A stretch of 54,929 bases of DNA, taken from Nonomuraea terrae. GTDB lineage: Bacteria > Actinomycetota > Actinomycetes > Streptosporangiales > Streptosporangiaceae. This document shows positions 16,374 through 24,713 of the stretch, piece after piece. The notes beneath the pieces were generated by a model. It saw nothing but the letters and a program-made list of their open reading frames with translations. It was not told the DNA's origin and ran no database searches. Where the stretch lies: contig NZ_SMKQ01000034.1 in NCBI RefSeq assembly GCF_004348995.1, forward strand, positions 1-54,929. The letters run 5' to 3'. How positions within the stretch are numbered: the first letter of the stretch is position 1; each line of letters begins with the position of its first letter. Both the position numbers and the translations under genes were made by a program.

Positions 16374-17534
16374 CTAGGCCCCCCAGCCGGCCTGTGTGCC
16401 GCCGACGCGCTCGGCGGCGATCTTCTCGAAATATCCGGACTTGGCGTACGCGGCCATCGGGTCGGGCGCGAGGCCCATCTCCTCGCGCAGCTCGGCGAGC
16501 AGCGGCCGCACGTCGGTGTTGTAGGCGTCCATGACGACGGCGTTCGCGCCGAGCACGTCGCCCTCGCCCTGCGCGGCGGCCAGCGCCTCGCGGTCGACGA
16601 GCAGCGCCTTGGCGGTCGCCTCCTGCACGTTCATGACCGAGCGGATCTGGCCCGGGATCTTGGGCTCGATGTTGTGGCACTGGTCGAGCATGAACGCCAC
16701 GCCCGTCTCAGGGTCGAGACCGCCGCCGCGCACGACCTCGTACATGATGCGGAACAGCTGGAACGGATCGGCCGCGCCCACCATGAGGTCGTCGTCGGCG
16801 TAGAAGCGGGAGTTGAAGTCGAAGCCGCCGAGCTTCCCCTCGCGCAGCAGGAACGCCACGATGAACTCGATGTTGGTGCCCGGCGCGTGGTGGCCGGTGT
16901 CGACGACGACCTGCGCCTTGGGGCCGAGCTTGACGCAGTGGGCGTACGCGGTGCCCCAGTCGGGCACGTCGGTGGCGTAGAAGGCGGGCTCGAACAGCTT
17001 GTACTCCAGCAGGAAGCGCTGGCCGTCGCCGAGCCGGGCGTAGACCTCGGCGAGGGAGTCGGCCAGGCGGTCCTGGCGGGCCCTGATGTCGTCCTGGCCC
17101 GGGTAGTTGAGGCCGTCGGAGAACCACAGCTTGAGCGTGTCGGAGCCGGTGGCGTCCATGATGTCCACGCACTCCAGCAGGTGGTCGGTGGCCTTCCTGC
17201 GCACCCCCGCCGACGGATGGGTGACGCTGCCGAGCATGTAGTCGTCGTCCTGGAAGACGTTGGAGTTGATCGCTCCGATGCCGACGCCCAGGTCACGGGC
17301 GTGCCGGGCCAGGTCGGCGTAGTCGTCCACCTTGTCCCACGGGATGTGCAGGGCCACCGTGGGGGCGATCCCGGTGTGGGCGTGCACCTGGGCGGCGTCG
17401 GCCAGCTTCTCGTACGGGTCCCTCGGCACGCCCTTCTGCGCGAACACCTTGAACCTCGTGCCGCTGTTGCCGTACGCCCAGGACGGCGTCTCGATGCGCT
17501 GCGCGCGCAGCGCGGCCTTGATGTCAGTCATCAC
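16374..17534 (-). CDS. rhaI: L-rhamnose isomerase, Gram-positive/RhaI type
   Basis: A 386-residue TIM-barrel sugar isomerase, shorter than E. coli RhaA and of the type typical for actinobacteria. It interconverts L-rhamnose and L-rhamnulose using divalent metal. Likely metal and substrate residues are in LLEYKLFEPAFY, VVDTGHHAPGTN and FDFNSRFYADDDL. GINSNVFQDDDY supports the RhaI assignment. A different ketose/aldose isomerase specificity is possible in principle, but the adjoining mutarotase, kinase and aldolase all point to rhamnose. Confidence 0.93.
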   Translation of the reverse strand: MMTDIKAALRAQRIETPSWAYGNSGTRFKVFAQKGVPRDPYEKLADAAQVHAHTGIAPTVALHIPWDKVDDYADLARHARDLGVGIGAINSNVFQDDDYMLGSVTHPSAGVRRKATDHLLECVDIMDATGSDTLKLWFSDGLNYPGQDDIRARQDRLADSLAEVYARLGDGQRFLLEYKLFEPAFYATDVPDWGTAYAHCVKLGPKAQVVVDTGHHAPGTNIEFIVAFLLREGKLGGFDFNSRFYADDDLMVGAADPFQLFRIMYEVVRGGGLDPETGVAFMLDQCHNIEPKIPGQIRSVMNVQEATAKALLVDREALAAAQGEGDVLGANAVVMDAYNTDVRPLLAELREEMGLAPDPMAAYAKSGYFEKIAAERVGGTQAGWGA

Positions 17535-17541
17535 TCCCCGA

Positions 17542-17859
17542 TCAGTCCAGGTGGAAGATTTCTTCGAGCGGGACCTTGTTCTCGTCGGGGCGCCCGTCGA
17601 TGCCCTCGAAGAACGGCGCCATGTGGGCCTGCCAGCGGGCGTTGACGTCGGTCTCGGCCATCGCCTTCTTCGCGGCCTCGAAGTCCTCGGTCTCCAGGTA
17701 GCCCACGAGCAGGCCGTCGTCCCTGAGGAAGAGCGAGTAGTTGTGCCAGCCGGTGCGCGACAGCGCCTCTCGCATCTCGGGCCAGACGTCCCGGTGGCGT
17801 TCGCGGTACTCCGCCAGCCGGTCCGGGCGGACTTTCAGCAGGAAGCAGACGCGTTGCAC
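17542..17859 (-). CDS. rhaM: L-rhamnose mutarotase
   Basis: A small protein of 105 residues that interconverts alpha and beta anomers of L-rhamnose, speeding entry into the isomerase. It matches RhaM: QRVCFLLKVRPDRLAEYRERH at the N-terminus, then GWHNYSLFL and the conserved tail with MAPFFEG. The GTG at 17859 is the likely start because GAGGAG precedes it and the family begins at QRVCFLL. The ATG at 17874 would place operator bases in the message and add five residues. First gene of the leftward rhamnose operon. Confidence 0.92.
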   Translation of the reverse strand: MQRVCFLLKVRPDRLAEYRERHRDVWPEMREALSRTGWHNYSLFLRDDGLLVGYLETEDFEAAKKAMAETDVNARWQAHMAPFFEGIDGRPDENKVPLEEIFHLD

Positions 17860-17872
17860 GGCACTCCTCTTC

Positions 17873-17925
17873 AAAACGTTTTAATCCTCGTGCAGGAAAC
17901 TATGATTCCCGGTGCCCGCTGTCAA
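17873..17925 (-). promoter_or_regulatory. rhaMI operon promoter with LacI-type operator
   Basis: The minus strand has a textbook promoter: TTGACA (17925-17920), 17 bases, TAGTTT (17902-17897). The palindrome AAAACGTTTT (17873-17882), part of the CGTTTTAA series, lies just after the expected transcription start, where a bound repressor would block elongation or promoter clearance. Confidence 0.8.
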
Positions 17926-17971
17926 TGCGCTTCCCGCCTTGGACGCCGTGGCCGGAGGCCGGAATCGGGTG

Positions 17972-18038
17972 ACACGTTTTAACGCACTCACCCGCACGCC
18001 GGAGCGATGATCGGCGAGAAACCGGATTAAAACGTTCC
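17972..18038. promoter_or_regulatory. two upstream copies of the rhamnose-locus operator
   Basis: ACACGTTTTAAC is centred at 17975/17976 and ATTAAAACGTTCC at 18033/18034, in opposite orientation. Both share the CGTTTTAA core with the sites at the two promoters. They could support looping between the divergent promoters or control further start sites. Confidence 0.65.
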
Positions 18039-18128
18039 TCACCGACACGGGAGCACTCACGTGCGGGTTTCCAGGGCCGTCCCCGCGCCGACCGCGATAC
18101 GGACGCACGGCTGGCGCAGCATTCGTTG

Positions 18129-18140
18129 TTACGTTTTAAT
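18129..18140 (+). promoter_or_regulatory. operator overlapping the regulator's own promoter
   Basis: TTACGTTTTAAT contains the CGTTTTAA core and a -10-like TTTAAT (18135-18140) 8 bases before ATG 18149. No Shine-Dalgarno is present, so the regulator message is probably leaderless. Binding here would give autoregulation. Confidence 0.65.
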
Positions 18141-18148
18141 GAGTCTTC

Positions 18149-19150
18149 ATGGCCATGGTCAGCATCAAGGAGGTCGCCGCTCGCGCCGGCGTCTCCCCCG
18201 GCACGGTCTCCAACGTACTGAACCGGCCGGGCAAGGTCGCTCCCGCGACGCGGGAGCGCGTGGAGGCGGCCATCGACGAGCTGGGCTTCGTCCGTCACGG
18301 CTCGGCCTCCACGCTGCGTGCCGGCCACAGCAGGACGATCGGCCTGAGCGTGATCGACATCGGCAACCCGTTCTTCACCGAGGTCGCCGCCGGGGTCGAG
18401 GACGTCGTCAGCGAGCTGGGCTACGCCGTGATCCTGGGCAACTCGGCGGGCTCGCCCGACAAGGAGGACCGCAACCTGCGGGTGCTGGCCGAGCATCGCG
18501 TGCGCGGCGTGCTGATCACGCCCTCCGGCGAGGACCCGTCCCGGATCGACCGGCTGCGCGAGCACGGCATCAGCGTGGTGCTGGTCGACCATCCGGCCCA
18601 CCGGCCCGACCAGTGCGCGGTCGCGGTCGACGACGTCGCGGGCGGCCGGGCGGCCGTCGCCCACCTGCTGGCCAAGGGCGCGCGCAGCCTCGCGTACGTG
18701 ACGGGCCCGCTGACCATCCGGCAGTGCGTGGAGCGGCGCGAGGGCGCCAAGGTCGCGATGCGGGCCGCCGGGCTCGCCCCGGAAGACCTCAAGGTGGTCG
18801 AGACCGCGACGATGACCGCCAGGGCCGGCGAGAAGGCCGCCGCCGACCTCATCGCGGGCGGCCTGCCCGAGGCCGTCTTCTGCGCCAACGACCTGCTGGC
18901 GCTCGGCGTGCTGCGCGCGCTGCTGCGCTCGGGGGTGCGGGTGCCCGACGACGTGGCGCTGATGGGCTACGACGACATCGACTTCGCCGCCGCCTCGGCG
19001 GTGTCGCTCAGCTCGATGCGCCAGCCGACCTACCAGCTCGGGCGCATCGCCACCGAACTTCTGCTGGACGAGTGCGACAATCCCGACACGCACGCGCACC
19101 AGCACATCATGTTCCAGCCGGAGCTCGTCGCCAGGGAGTCCACCCAATGA
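18149..19150 (+). CDS. LacI-family transcriptional regulator of rhamnose catabolism
   Basis: A 333-residue LacI/GalR regulator. The N-terminal helix-turn-helix and hinge (SIKEVAARAGVSPGTVSNVLN) are followed by a periplasmic-binding-protein-like sensor domain from about residue 62 (RTIGLSVIDIGNPFF to GYDDIDFAAA). It lies between rhaM and rhaB and is coupled to rhaB by an ATGA overlap. Four copies of a LacI-like palindrome surround it, so it very likely represses both rhamnose units and itself. The effector is probably L-rhamnose, L-rhamnulose or a phosphorylated derivative; the sequence does not say which. ATG 18155 is an alternative start. Confidence 0.9.
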   Translation: MAMVSIKEVAARAGVSPGTVSNVLNRPGKVAPATRERVEAAIDELGFVRHGSASTLRAGHSRTIGLSVIDIGNPFFTEVAAGVEDVVSELGYAVILGNSAGSPDKEDRNLRVLAEHRVRGVLITPSGEDPSRIDRLREHGISVVLVDHPAHRPDQCAVAVDDVAGGRAAVAHLLAKGARSLAYVTGPLTIRQCVERREGAKVAMRAAGLAPEDLKVVETATMTARAGEKAAADLIAGGLPEAVFCANDLLALGVLRALLRSGVRVPDDVALMGYDDIDFAAASAVSLSSMRQPTYQLGRIATELLLDECDNPDTHAHQHIMFQPELVARESTQ

Positions 19151-20559
19151 GCAGTCGTTTCGCCGCCGTCGACCTGGGCGCCTCCAGCGGCCGTGTCATG
19201 CTGGCCGACCTGTCCGACGGGCTGACGCTGACCGAGGTCCACCGCTTCCCCAACGGGCCGGTACGCGCGGCCGACCGCCTCTACTGGGACGTCCTCGGCC
19301 TCTACCGCGAGATCCTGGCCGGCCTGCGCGACGCGGGGCCCGTCTCCTCCGTCGGCGTCGACTCGTGGGCGGTCGACTACGGGTTGCTCGACGAGAGCGG
19401 CGCGCTGCTGGGCAACCCGGTGCACTACCGCGACGACCGCACCCGCGGCGTGGCCGAGCAGGTGGCCGCGACGGTCGGCGCCGAGACCCTGTACGACGTC
19501 TCCGGCCTGCAGGTGCTGCCGTTCAACACCGTCTACCAGCTGCTGGCCGACCGGCTCGACGGGGCGGCCGCGATGGTGCTGATCCCCGACCTGATCGGCT
19601 ACTGGCTGACCGGCGAGCTGGGCGCCGAGGTGACCAACGCCTCGACCACGGGCCTGCTCGACGTGCGCACCCGGTCGTGGGCGCTACCGCTGATCGAGCG
19701 GCTGGGCCTGCCGTCCGGGATCTTCCCGCCGCTGCGGCAGCCGGGTGAGTCGGTCGGCGGCATGCGGCGCCACGTGGCGGCCGAGATCGGCTGGTCGGCG
19801 CCCGTGCGGGCGGTGGGCTCGCACGACACGGCCTCGGCGGTGGCCGCCGTGCCCGCCACGGGCTCCTCCTTCGCCTACATCTCGTGCGGTACCTGGTCGC
19901 TGGCGGGGGTCGAGCTGCCGGAGCCGGTGCTGACCCCCGAGAGCCGGGCCGCGAACTTCACCAACGAGGCGGGCATCGACGGCACCGTCCGCTATCTGCG
20001 CAACGTGATGGGGTTGTGGCTGCTGCAGGAGTGCCTGCGCGCCTGGCCCGGCTCCGACCTGGCCGAACTGCTGGCCGCCGCGGAGCGGGAGCGGCCGTTC
20101 GCCGCTGTGGTCAACCCCGACGAGCCCGTGTTCCTGCCGCCGGGCGACATGCCGGCCAGGATCGCCGCCGAGTGCCGCCGCACCGGTCAGCGCCCGCCGG
20201 CGTCCCCCGCCGCGTACGTGCGGTGCGTGCTGGAGAGCCTGGCGCTCGGGCACCGGCGGGCCGTGCGGCAGGCGATGGAGCTGTCGGGCCGCAAGGTGGA
20301 GGTGGTCCACCTGGTCGGCGGTGGCTCACGCAACGAGCTGCTGTGCCGGCTGACCGCCGACGCCTGCGGCCTGCCGGTGGTGGCGGGCCCCGCGGAGGCG
20401 ACCGCGCTCGGCAACGTGCTGGTGCAGGCGCGCGCGGCCGGGCTGGTCTCGGATCTGGCGGAGATGCGGGCGCTGGTGGCCGCCACGCAGCCGCTGCGCC
20501 GCTACGAGCCGTCCGGTGATCCCGGCGCGTGGGACGACGCGGCTTCCCGCGTGTTCTGA
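19147..20559 (+). CDS. rhaB: rhamnulokinase
   Basis: A 470-residue FGGY-family sugar kinase. The N-terminal phosphate loop is AAVDLGASSGRVML, the family-typical WAVDYGLLD and DLIGYWLTGE follow, and the C-terminal ATPase lobe has YISCGTWSLAG and VHLVGGGSRNELLCRL. DLGASSGR is characteristic of RhaB rather than glycerol or xylulose kinases. It phosphorylates L-rhamnulose at C1 to give the aldolase substrate. No rhamnose transporter is present at this locus, so uptake must be encoded elsewhere. Confidence 0.94.
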   Translation: MSSRFAAVDLGASSGRVMLADLSDGLTLTEVHRFPNGPVRAADRLYWDVLGLYREILAGLRDAGPVSSVGVDSWAVDYGLLDESGALLGNPVHYRDDRTRGVAEQVAATVGAETLYDVSGLQVLPFNTVYQLLADRLDGAAAMVLIPDLIGYWLTGELGAEVTNASTTGLLDVRTRSWALPLIERLGLPSGIFPPLRQPGESVGGMRRHVAAEIGWSAPVRAVGSHDTASAVAAVPATGSSFAYISCGTWSLAGVELPEPVLTPESRAANFTNEAGIDGTVRYLRNVMGLWLLQECLRAWPGSDLAELLAAAERERPFAAVVNPDEPVFLPPGDMPARIAAECRRTGQRPPASPAAYVRCVLESLALGHRRAVRQAMELSGRKVEVVHLVGGGSRNELLCRLTADACGLPVVAGPAEATALGNVLVQARAAGLVSDLAEMRALVAATQPLRRYEPSGDPGAWDDAASRVF

Positions 20560-20628
20560 CCCCGTCTGACCGGTTTTCCCCTCGGACCTGCCGGGCAGGA
20601 CTCGTGCCATGGGGCATCGGGGGGTGTC

Positions 20629-23600
20629 ATGGATTTCGCGTGGCCGTTGTTGCGGCAGCTGACCGGTAGGGACCGTACGGCACGGGGCGAAGCGGCGAAG
20701 TCGGCCAGGACCGCGTCATTGAGAGCCCGTACGGAGACCGCCGACCGGGTGGTCAAGTCGATCTGCCCGTACTGCGCGGTGGGCTGCGCGCAGAACGTGT
20801 ACGTACGGAACGACCGGGTCGTCCAGATCGAGGGCGACCCCGACTCGCCGGTCAGCCGGGGCCGGCTGTGCCCCAAGGGCGCGGCGAGTCTCCAGCTCAC
20901 CACCGGCTCCGGCCGCAAGCACAAGGCGCTCTACCGGCCGCCGGGCGGGTCCGACTGGCAGGAGATCGAGCTCGACCGGGCCATGCACATGGTGGCCGAC
21001 CGGATCATCGCCACCCGCCGCGAGACCTGGGAGCAGGAGAAGGACGGCCTGCGGACCAACCGCACGATGGGGATCGCGAGCCTCGGCGGCGCCACGCTGG
21101 ACAACGAGGAGAACTACCTCATCAAGAAGCTGCTGACGTCGCTCGGCGTGGTGCAGATCGAGAACCAGGCCCGCGTCTGCCACAGCTCGACCGTGGTGGG
21201 CCTCGGCACGTCGTTCGGGCGGGGCGGGGCGACCACGTTCATGCAGGACCTGCAGCACTCCGACTGCGTGATCATCCAGGGCTCGAACTTCGCCGAGGCG
21301 CACCCGGTGGGCTTCCAGTGGGTGATGGAGGCCAAGGCGCGCGGCGCGGTCATCATCCACGTCGACCCGCGCTTCACCCGCACGAGCGCGCTCGCCGACC
21401 TGCACGTGCCCATCCGGGCCGGCGCCGACGTCGCCTTCGTCGGCGGGATCATCAATTACGTCCTGGAGAACGAGCTGTACTTCCGCGAATACGTGCTCAA
21501 CTACACCAACGCCGCCACGATCCTGCGCGAGGACTACCGTGACGCCGAGGACCTGGACGGCGTCTTCTCCGGCTTCGACCCCGGCACCCGCGAGTACGAC
21601 ACGCACTCCTGGCAGTACGTCGGGATGGAAGCGGTGCCCGCCTCCGGCCAGCGCGACCAGGAGTACGACGAGCGCGCGGGCCATGTCCCGCCGGGCCGTC
21701 CCGAGACGCACGGCAGCGCCGGCGCCCCGATGGAGGGCGTCCCGCAGCGCGACGAGACGCTGCGCCACCCGCGCTGCGTCATGCAGATCCTGCGCCGCCA
21801 CTTCGCCCGCTACACGCCGGAGATGGTGGAGCGGGTGTGCGGGGTGCCGCAGCACCTGTTCGAGCAGGTCTGCCGCCACCTGACGGAGAACTCGGGGCCC
21901 GACAAGACCGCCGAGTTCGTCTACGCGGTCGGCTGGACCCAGCACAGCGACGGCTCGCAGTTCATCCGCGCGGCCAGCATCCTGCAGCTGCTGCTGGGCA
22001 ACATCGGCCGCCCCGGCGGCGGCATCCAGGCGCTGCGCGGTCACGCCAGCATCCAGGGATCGAGCGACATCCCGACGCTGTTCAACCTGCTGCCGGGCTA
22101 CATCCCGATGCCGTACGCGCACGAGCACGAGCGGCTGCACGAGTTCATGCAGGCCGACGCGCCGCGCAAGGGCTTCTGGGCCAACATGCCCGCCTACCTG
22201 ATCAGCCTGCTGAAGGCGTGGTGGGGCGATGCGGCCCAGCCGGACAACGACTACCGCTTCGGCTGGCTGCCCCGGCTGACCGGCTCGCACAGCACGTACG
22301 ACACCGTGCTGGAGCAGTTGAAGGGCGTCTGCAAGGGCTTCATCCTGCTGGGCGAGAACCCGGCGGTGGGCTCGGCCAACGCCAAGATGCAGCGCCTGGG
22401 CATGGCCAACCTGGACTGGCTGGTGGTGCGCGACTTCAACCTCATCGAGAGCGCGACCTGGTGGAAGGACGGCCCGGAGATCGAGACGGGCGAGCTGAAG
22501 ACGGCCGACATCGGCACGGAGGTGTTCTTCTTCCCGGCGGCCTCGCACACCGAGAAGAGCGGCAGCTTCACCAACACCAACCGGTGGCTGCAGTGGCACC
22601 ACCAGGCGGTCGAGCCGCAGGGCGACGCGCGCAGCGACCTGTGGTTCATGTACCACCTCGGCCGCATCATCCGCGAGAAGCTGGCCGGCTCGCAGGACCC
22701 GATGGACGCGCCGGTGCTCAACCTCACCTGGGACTACCCGGTGACCGGCGAGAGCGCCGAGCCGTCGGCGGAGGCCGTGCTGGCCGAGATCAACGGCTGG
22801 GACGAACAGGGGCGGCCGCTGCCGGGCTACCACGCGCTCAAGGACGACGGCTCCACCCGTTGCGGCTGCTGGATCTACTGCGGCGTGTACGCCGACGGCG
22901 TCAACCAGGCCGCCCGCCGCAAGCCGCACACCGAGCAGGACTGGATCGCCGCCGAGTGGGCGTGGGCCTGGCCCGCCAACCGGCGCATCCTGTACAACCG
23001 GGCCTCGGCCCGGCCCGACGGCAGCCCGTGGAGCGAGCGCAAGCGGCTCGTCTGGTGGGACGAGGCCGCCGGCCGGTGGACCGGTCACGACGTGCCCGAC
23101 TTCGAGGAGGGCAAGAGCCCCGGCTATCGGCCGCCGCCGGACGCGCAGGGCCCGGAGGCGCTGTCGGGCATCGACCCGTTCATCATGCAGGCCGACGGCA
23201 AGGGCTGGTTGTTCGCGCCCGCCGGGGTGGTGGACGGGCCGCTGCCGACGCACTACGAGCCGCAGGACTCGCCGGTGGCCAACCCGCTCTACGGCCACCA
23301 GCGCAACCCGTCGCGCAAGGTCTACGAGCACGAGCACAACCGCTACCAGCCCAGCGGCGACGAGCCGGGCTCGACGGTCTACCCGTACGTGGTCACGACC
23401 TACCGGCTGACCGAGCACTTCACGGCGGGCGGGATGAGCCGGTTCACGCCGTACCTGTCGGAGCTGCAGCCGGAGATGTTCTGCGAGGTGTCTCCGGAGC
23501 TGGCCGCCGAGCGGGGGCTCGTGCACGGCGCATGGGCGACGATCATCACCGCGCGCAACGCGATCGAGGCACGGGTCATGGTGACCGACCGGATGCCGTC

Positions 23601-23856
23601 GCTGCACCTGGACGGACGCGTCCTGCACCAGATCGGGCTGCCGTTCCACTACGGACCCAACGGCATGGCCAGGGGCGACGCGGCCAACGAGCTGGCGTCG
23701 ATCTCGCTGGACCCGAACTCGCACATCCAGGAGGTCAAGGCCCTGGCCGCCGACATCAGGCCGGGCCGGCGCCCGCGTGGCCCCGACCTGCCCGAGCTGG
23801 TCAGGTCCTACCAGCGGCGGGCGGGCGTGACCGCCGAGACCGGAATGGGGACGTGA
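20629..23856 (+). CDS. formate dehydrogenase catalytic (molybdopterin) subunit, cysteine form
   Basis: A 1075-residue bis-MGD oxidoreductase. The N-terminal [4Fe-4S] site has C46, C49, C53 and C81 (CPYCAVGC ... RLCPKG). The active-site metal ligand is C184 in NQARVCHSST, encoded by TGC at 21178-21180; related enzymes, including E. coli FdnG/FdoG, use selenocysteine there. The adjacent His matches the catalytic pair. The C-terminal MGD-binding domain runs from about 910 to 1050. I see no twin-arginine signal, unlike E. coli FdnG/FdoG, so the enzyme may face the cytoplasm. First of three clustered subunit genes. Maturation genes such as fdhD are absent from the window. Confidence 0.93.
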   Translation: MDFAWPLLRQLTGRDRTARGEAAKSARTASLRARTETADRVVKSICPYCAVGCAQNVYVRNDRVVQIEGDPDSPVSRGRLCPKGAASLQLTTGSGRKHKALYRPPGGSDWQEIELDRAMHMVADRIIATRRETWEQEKDGLRTNRTMGIASLGGATLDNEENYLIKKLLTSLGVVQIENQARVCHSSTVVGLGTSFGRGGATTFMQDLQHSDCVIIQGSNFAEAHPVGFQWVMEAKARGAVIIHVDPRFTRTSALADLHVPIRAGADVAFVGGIINYVLENELYFREYVLNYTNAATILREDYRDAEDLDGVFSGFDPGTREYDTHSWQYVGMEAVPASGQRDQEYDERAGHVPPGRPETHGSAGAPMEGVPQRDETLRHPRCVMQILRRHFARYTPEMVERVCGVPQHLFEQVCRHLTENSGPDKTAEFVYAVGWTQHSDGSQFIRAASILQLLLGNIGRPGGGIQALRGHASIQGSSDIPTLFNLLPGYIPMPYAHEHERLHEFMQADAPRKGFWANMPAYLISLLKAWWGDAAQPDNDYRFGWLPRLTGSHSTYDTVLEQLKGVCKGFILLGENPAVGSANAKMQRLGMANLDWLVVRDFNLIESATWWKDGPEIETGELKTADIGTEVFFFPAASHTEKSGSFTNTNRWLQWHHQAVEPQGDARSDLWFMYHLGRIIREKLAGSQDPMDAPVLNLTWDYPVTGESAEPSAEAVLAEINGWDEQGRPLPGYHALKDDGSTRCGCWIYCGVYADGVNQAARRKPHTEQDWIAAEWAWAWPANRRILYNRASARPDGSPWSERKRLVWWDEAAGRWTGHDVPDFEEGKSPGYRPPPDAQGPEALSGIDPFIMQADGKGWLFAPAGVVDGPLPTHYEPQDSPVANPLYGHQRNPSRKVYEHEHNRYQPSGDEPGSTVYPYVVTTYRLTEHFTAGGMSRFTPYLSELQPEMFCEVSPELAAERGLVHGAWATIITARNAIEARVMVTDRMPSLHLDGRVLHQIGLPFHYGPNGMARGDAANELASISLDPNSHIQEVKALAADIRPGRRPRGPDLPELVRSYQRRAGVTAETGMGT

Positions 23857-23860
23857 GGAC

Positions 23861-24676
23861 ATGGCCTTCGACCTGGACGAGCAGCTGAACGGAAGCCGGG
23901 TGGGCTTCTTCACCGACACCAGCATCTGCATCGGGTGCAAGGCGTGCGAGGTGGCCTGCAAGGAGTGGAACCAGGTTCCCGAGGACGGCCTGGACTTCAC
24001 CGGCATGTCGTACGACAACACGGTGGGGTTGAGCGCCGACACCTGGCGGCACGTCGCCTTCGTCGAGCAGCGCACCCCGATGGGGCGCCAGGAGCCCGGC
24101 GTCGGCGACATGGACTTCCGCTGGCTGATGTCCTCCGACGTGTGCAAGCACTGCACGCAGGCGGCCTGCCTCGACGTGTGCCCGACGGGATCGTTGTTCC
24201 GCACCGAGTACGGCACCGTCGTGGTGCAGGAGGACATCTGCAACGGCTGCGGCTACTGCGTGCCGGCGTGCCCGTTCGGGGTGATCGGCAAGCGGGAGAC
24301 CACGGGCGTCGCGGCCAAGTGCACGATGTGCTACGACCGCCTGCCCGCCGGGGAGGAGCCGGCCTGCGCCAAGACGTGCCCGACGGACTCCATCCAGTTC
24401 GGCGACCTCGACGAGCTGCGCGAGCGCGCCGACCGCAGACTGCGGCAGGTGCAGGAGGCCGGGATGACCTCCGCCCGCCTGTACGGCCGCGACCCGGACG
24501 ACGGCGTGGGCGGCATGGGGGCGTTCTTCCTGCTGCTGGACGAGCCCGAGGTGTACGGGCTGCCGCCCGACCCGGTGGTGACGACCAGGGACCTGCCGTC
24601 GATGTGGCGGCACGTGGGCGTGGCGGCCGCCGGCCTGCTCGCGGGCATCGCGGCGACGGCGTGGCGGAGGCGGTGA
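23861..24676 (+). CDS. formate dehydrogenase iron-sulfur (beta) subunit
   Basis: A 271-residue electron-transfer protein with four ferredoxin-type Cys clusters: CIGCKACEVAC (C23 to C33), CKHCTQAACLDVC, CNGCGYCVPAC and CTMCYDR with CAKTC. It should carry electrons from the molybdenum subunit to the membrane subunit. A hydrophobic segment near the C-terminus (about 250-267) ends in RRR, which fits a single membrane anchor as in FdnH/FdoH. Four bases separate it from the catalytic gene. Confidence 0.93.
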   Translation: MAFDLDEQLNGSRVGFFTDTSICIGCKACEVACKEWNQVPEDGLDFTGMSYDNTVGLSADTWRHVAFVEQRTPMGRQEPGVGDMDFRWLMSSDVCKHCTQAACLDVCPTGSLFRTEYGTVVVQEDICNGCGYCVPACPFGVIGKRETTGVAAKCTMCYDRLPAGEEPACAKTCPTDSIQFGDLDELRERADRRLRQVQEAGMTSARLYGRDPDDGVGGMGAFFLLLDEPEVYGLPPDPVVTTRDLPSMWRHVGVAAAGLLAGIAATAWRRR

Positions 24677-24713
24677 ACGTGCCGCAAGGGGACACGGGAC
24701 TGAGGGGAAGCGG

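Noticed and set aside
20178..20640. Terminator between rhaB and the formate dehydrogenase genes
   Set aside because: Only a 5-bp stem (CCTGC/GCAGG) is present near 20590; too weak to call.
20716..24243. A very long open frame (about 1175 codons) on the minus strand opposite the formate dehydrogenase genes
   Set aside because: It mirrors the codon bias of the real genes, has no family motifs, is highly Arg/Val/His/Ala-rich, and lacks a ribosome site. Long antisense frames are expected at this GC content.
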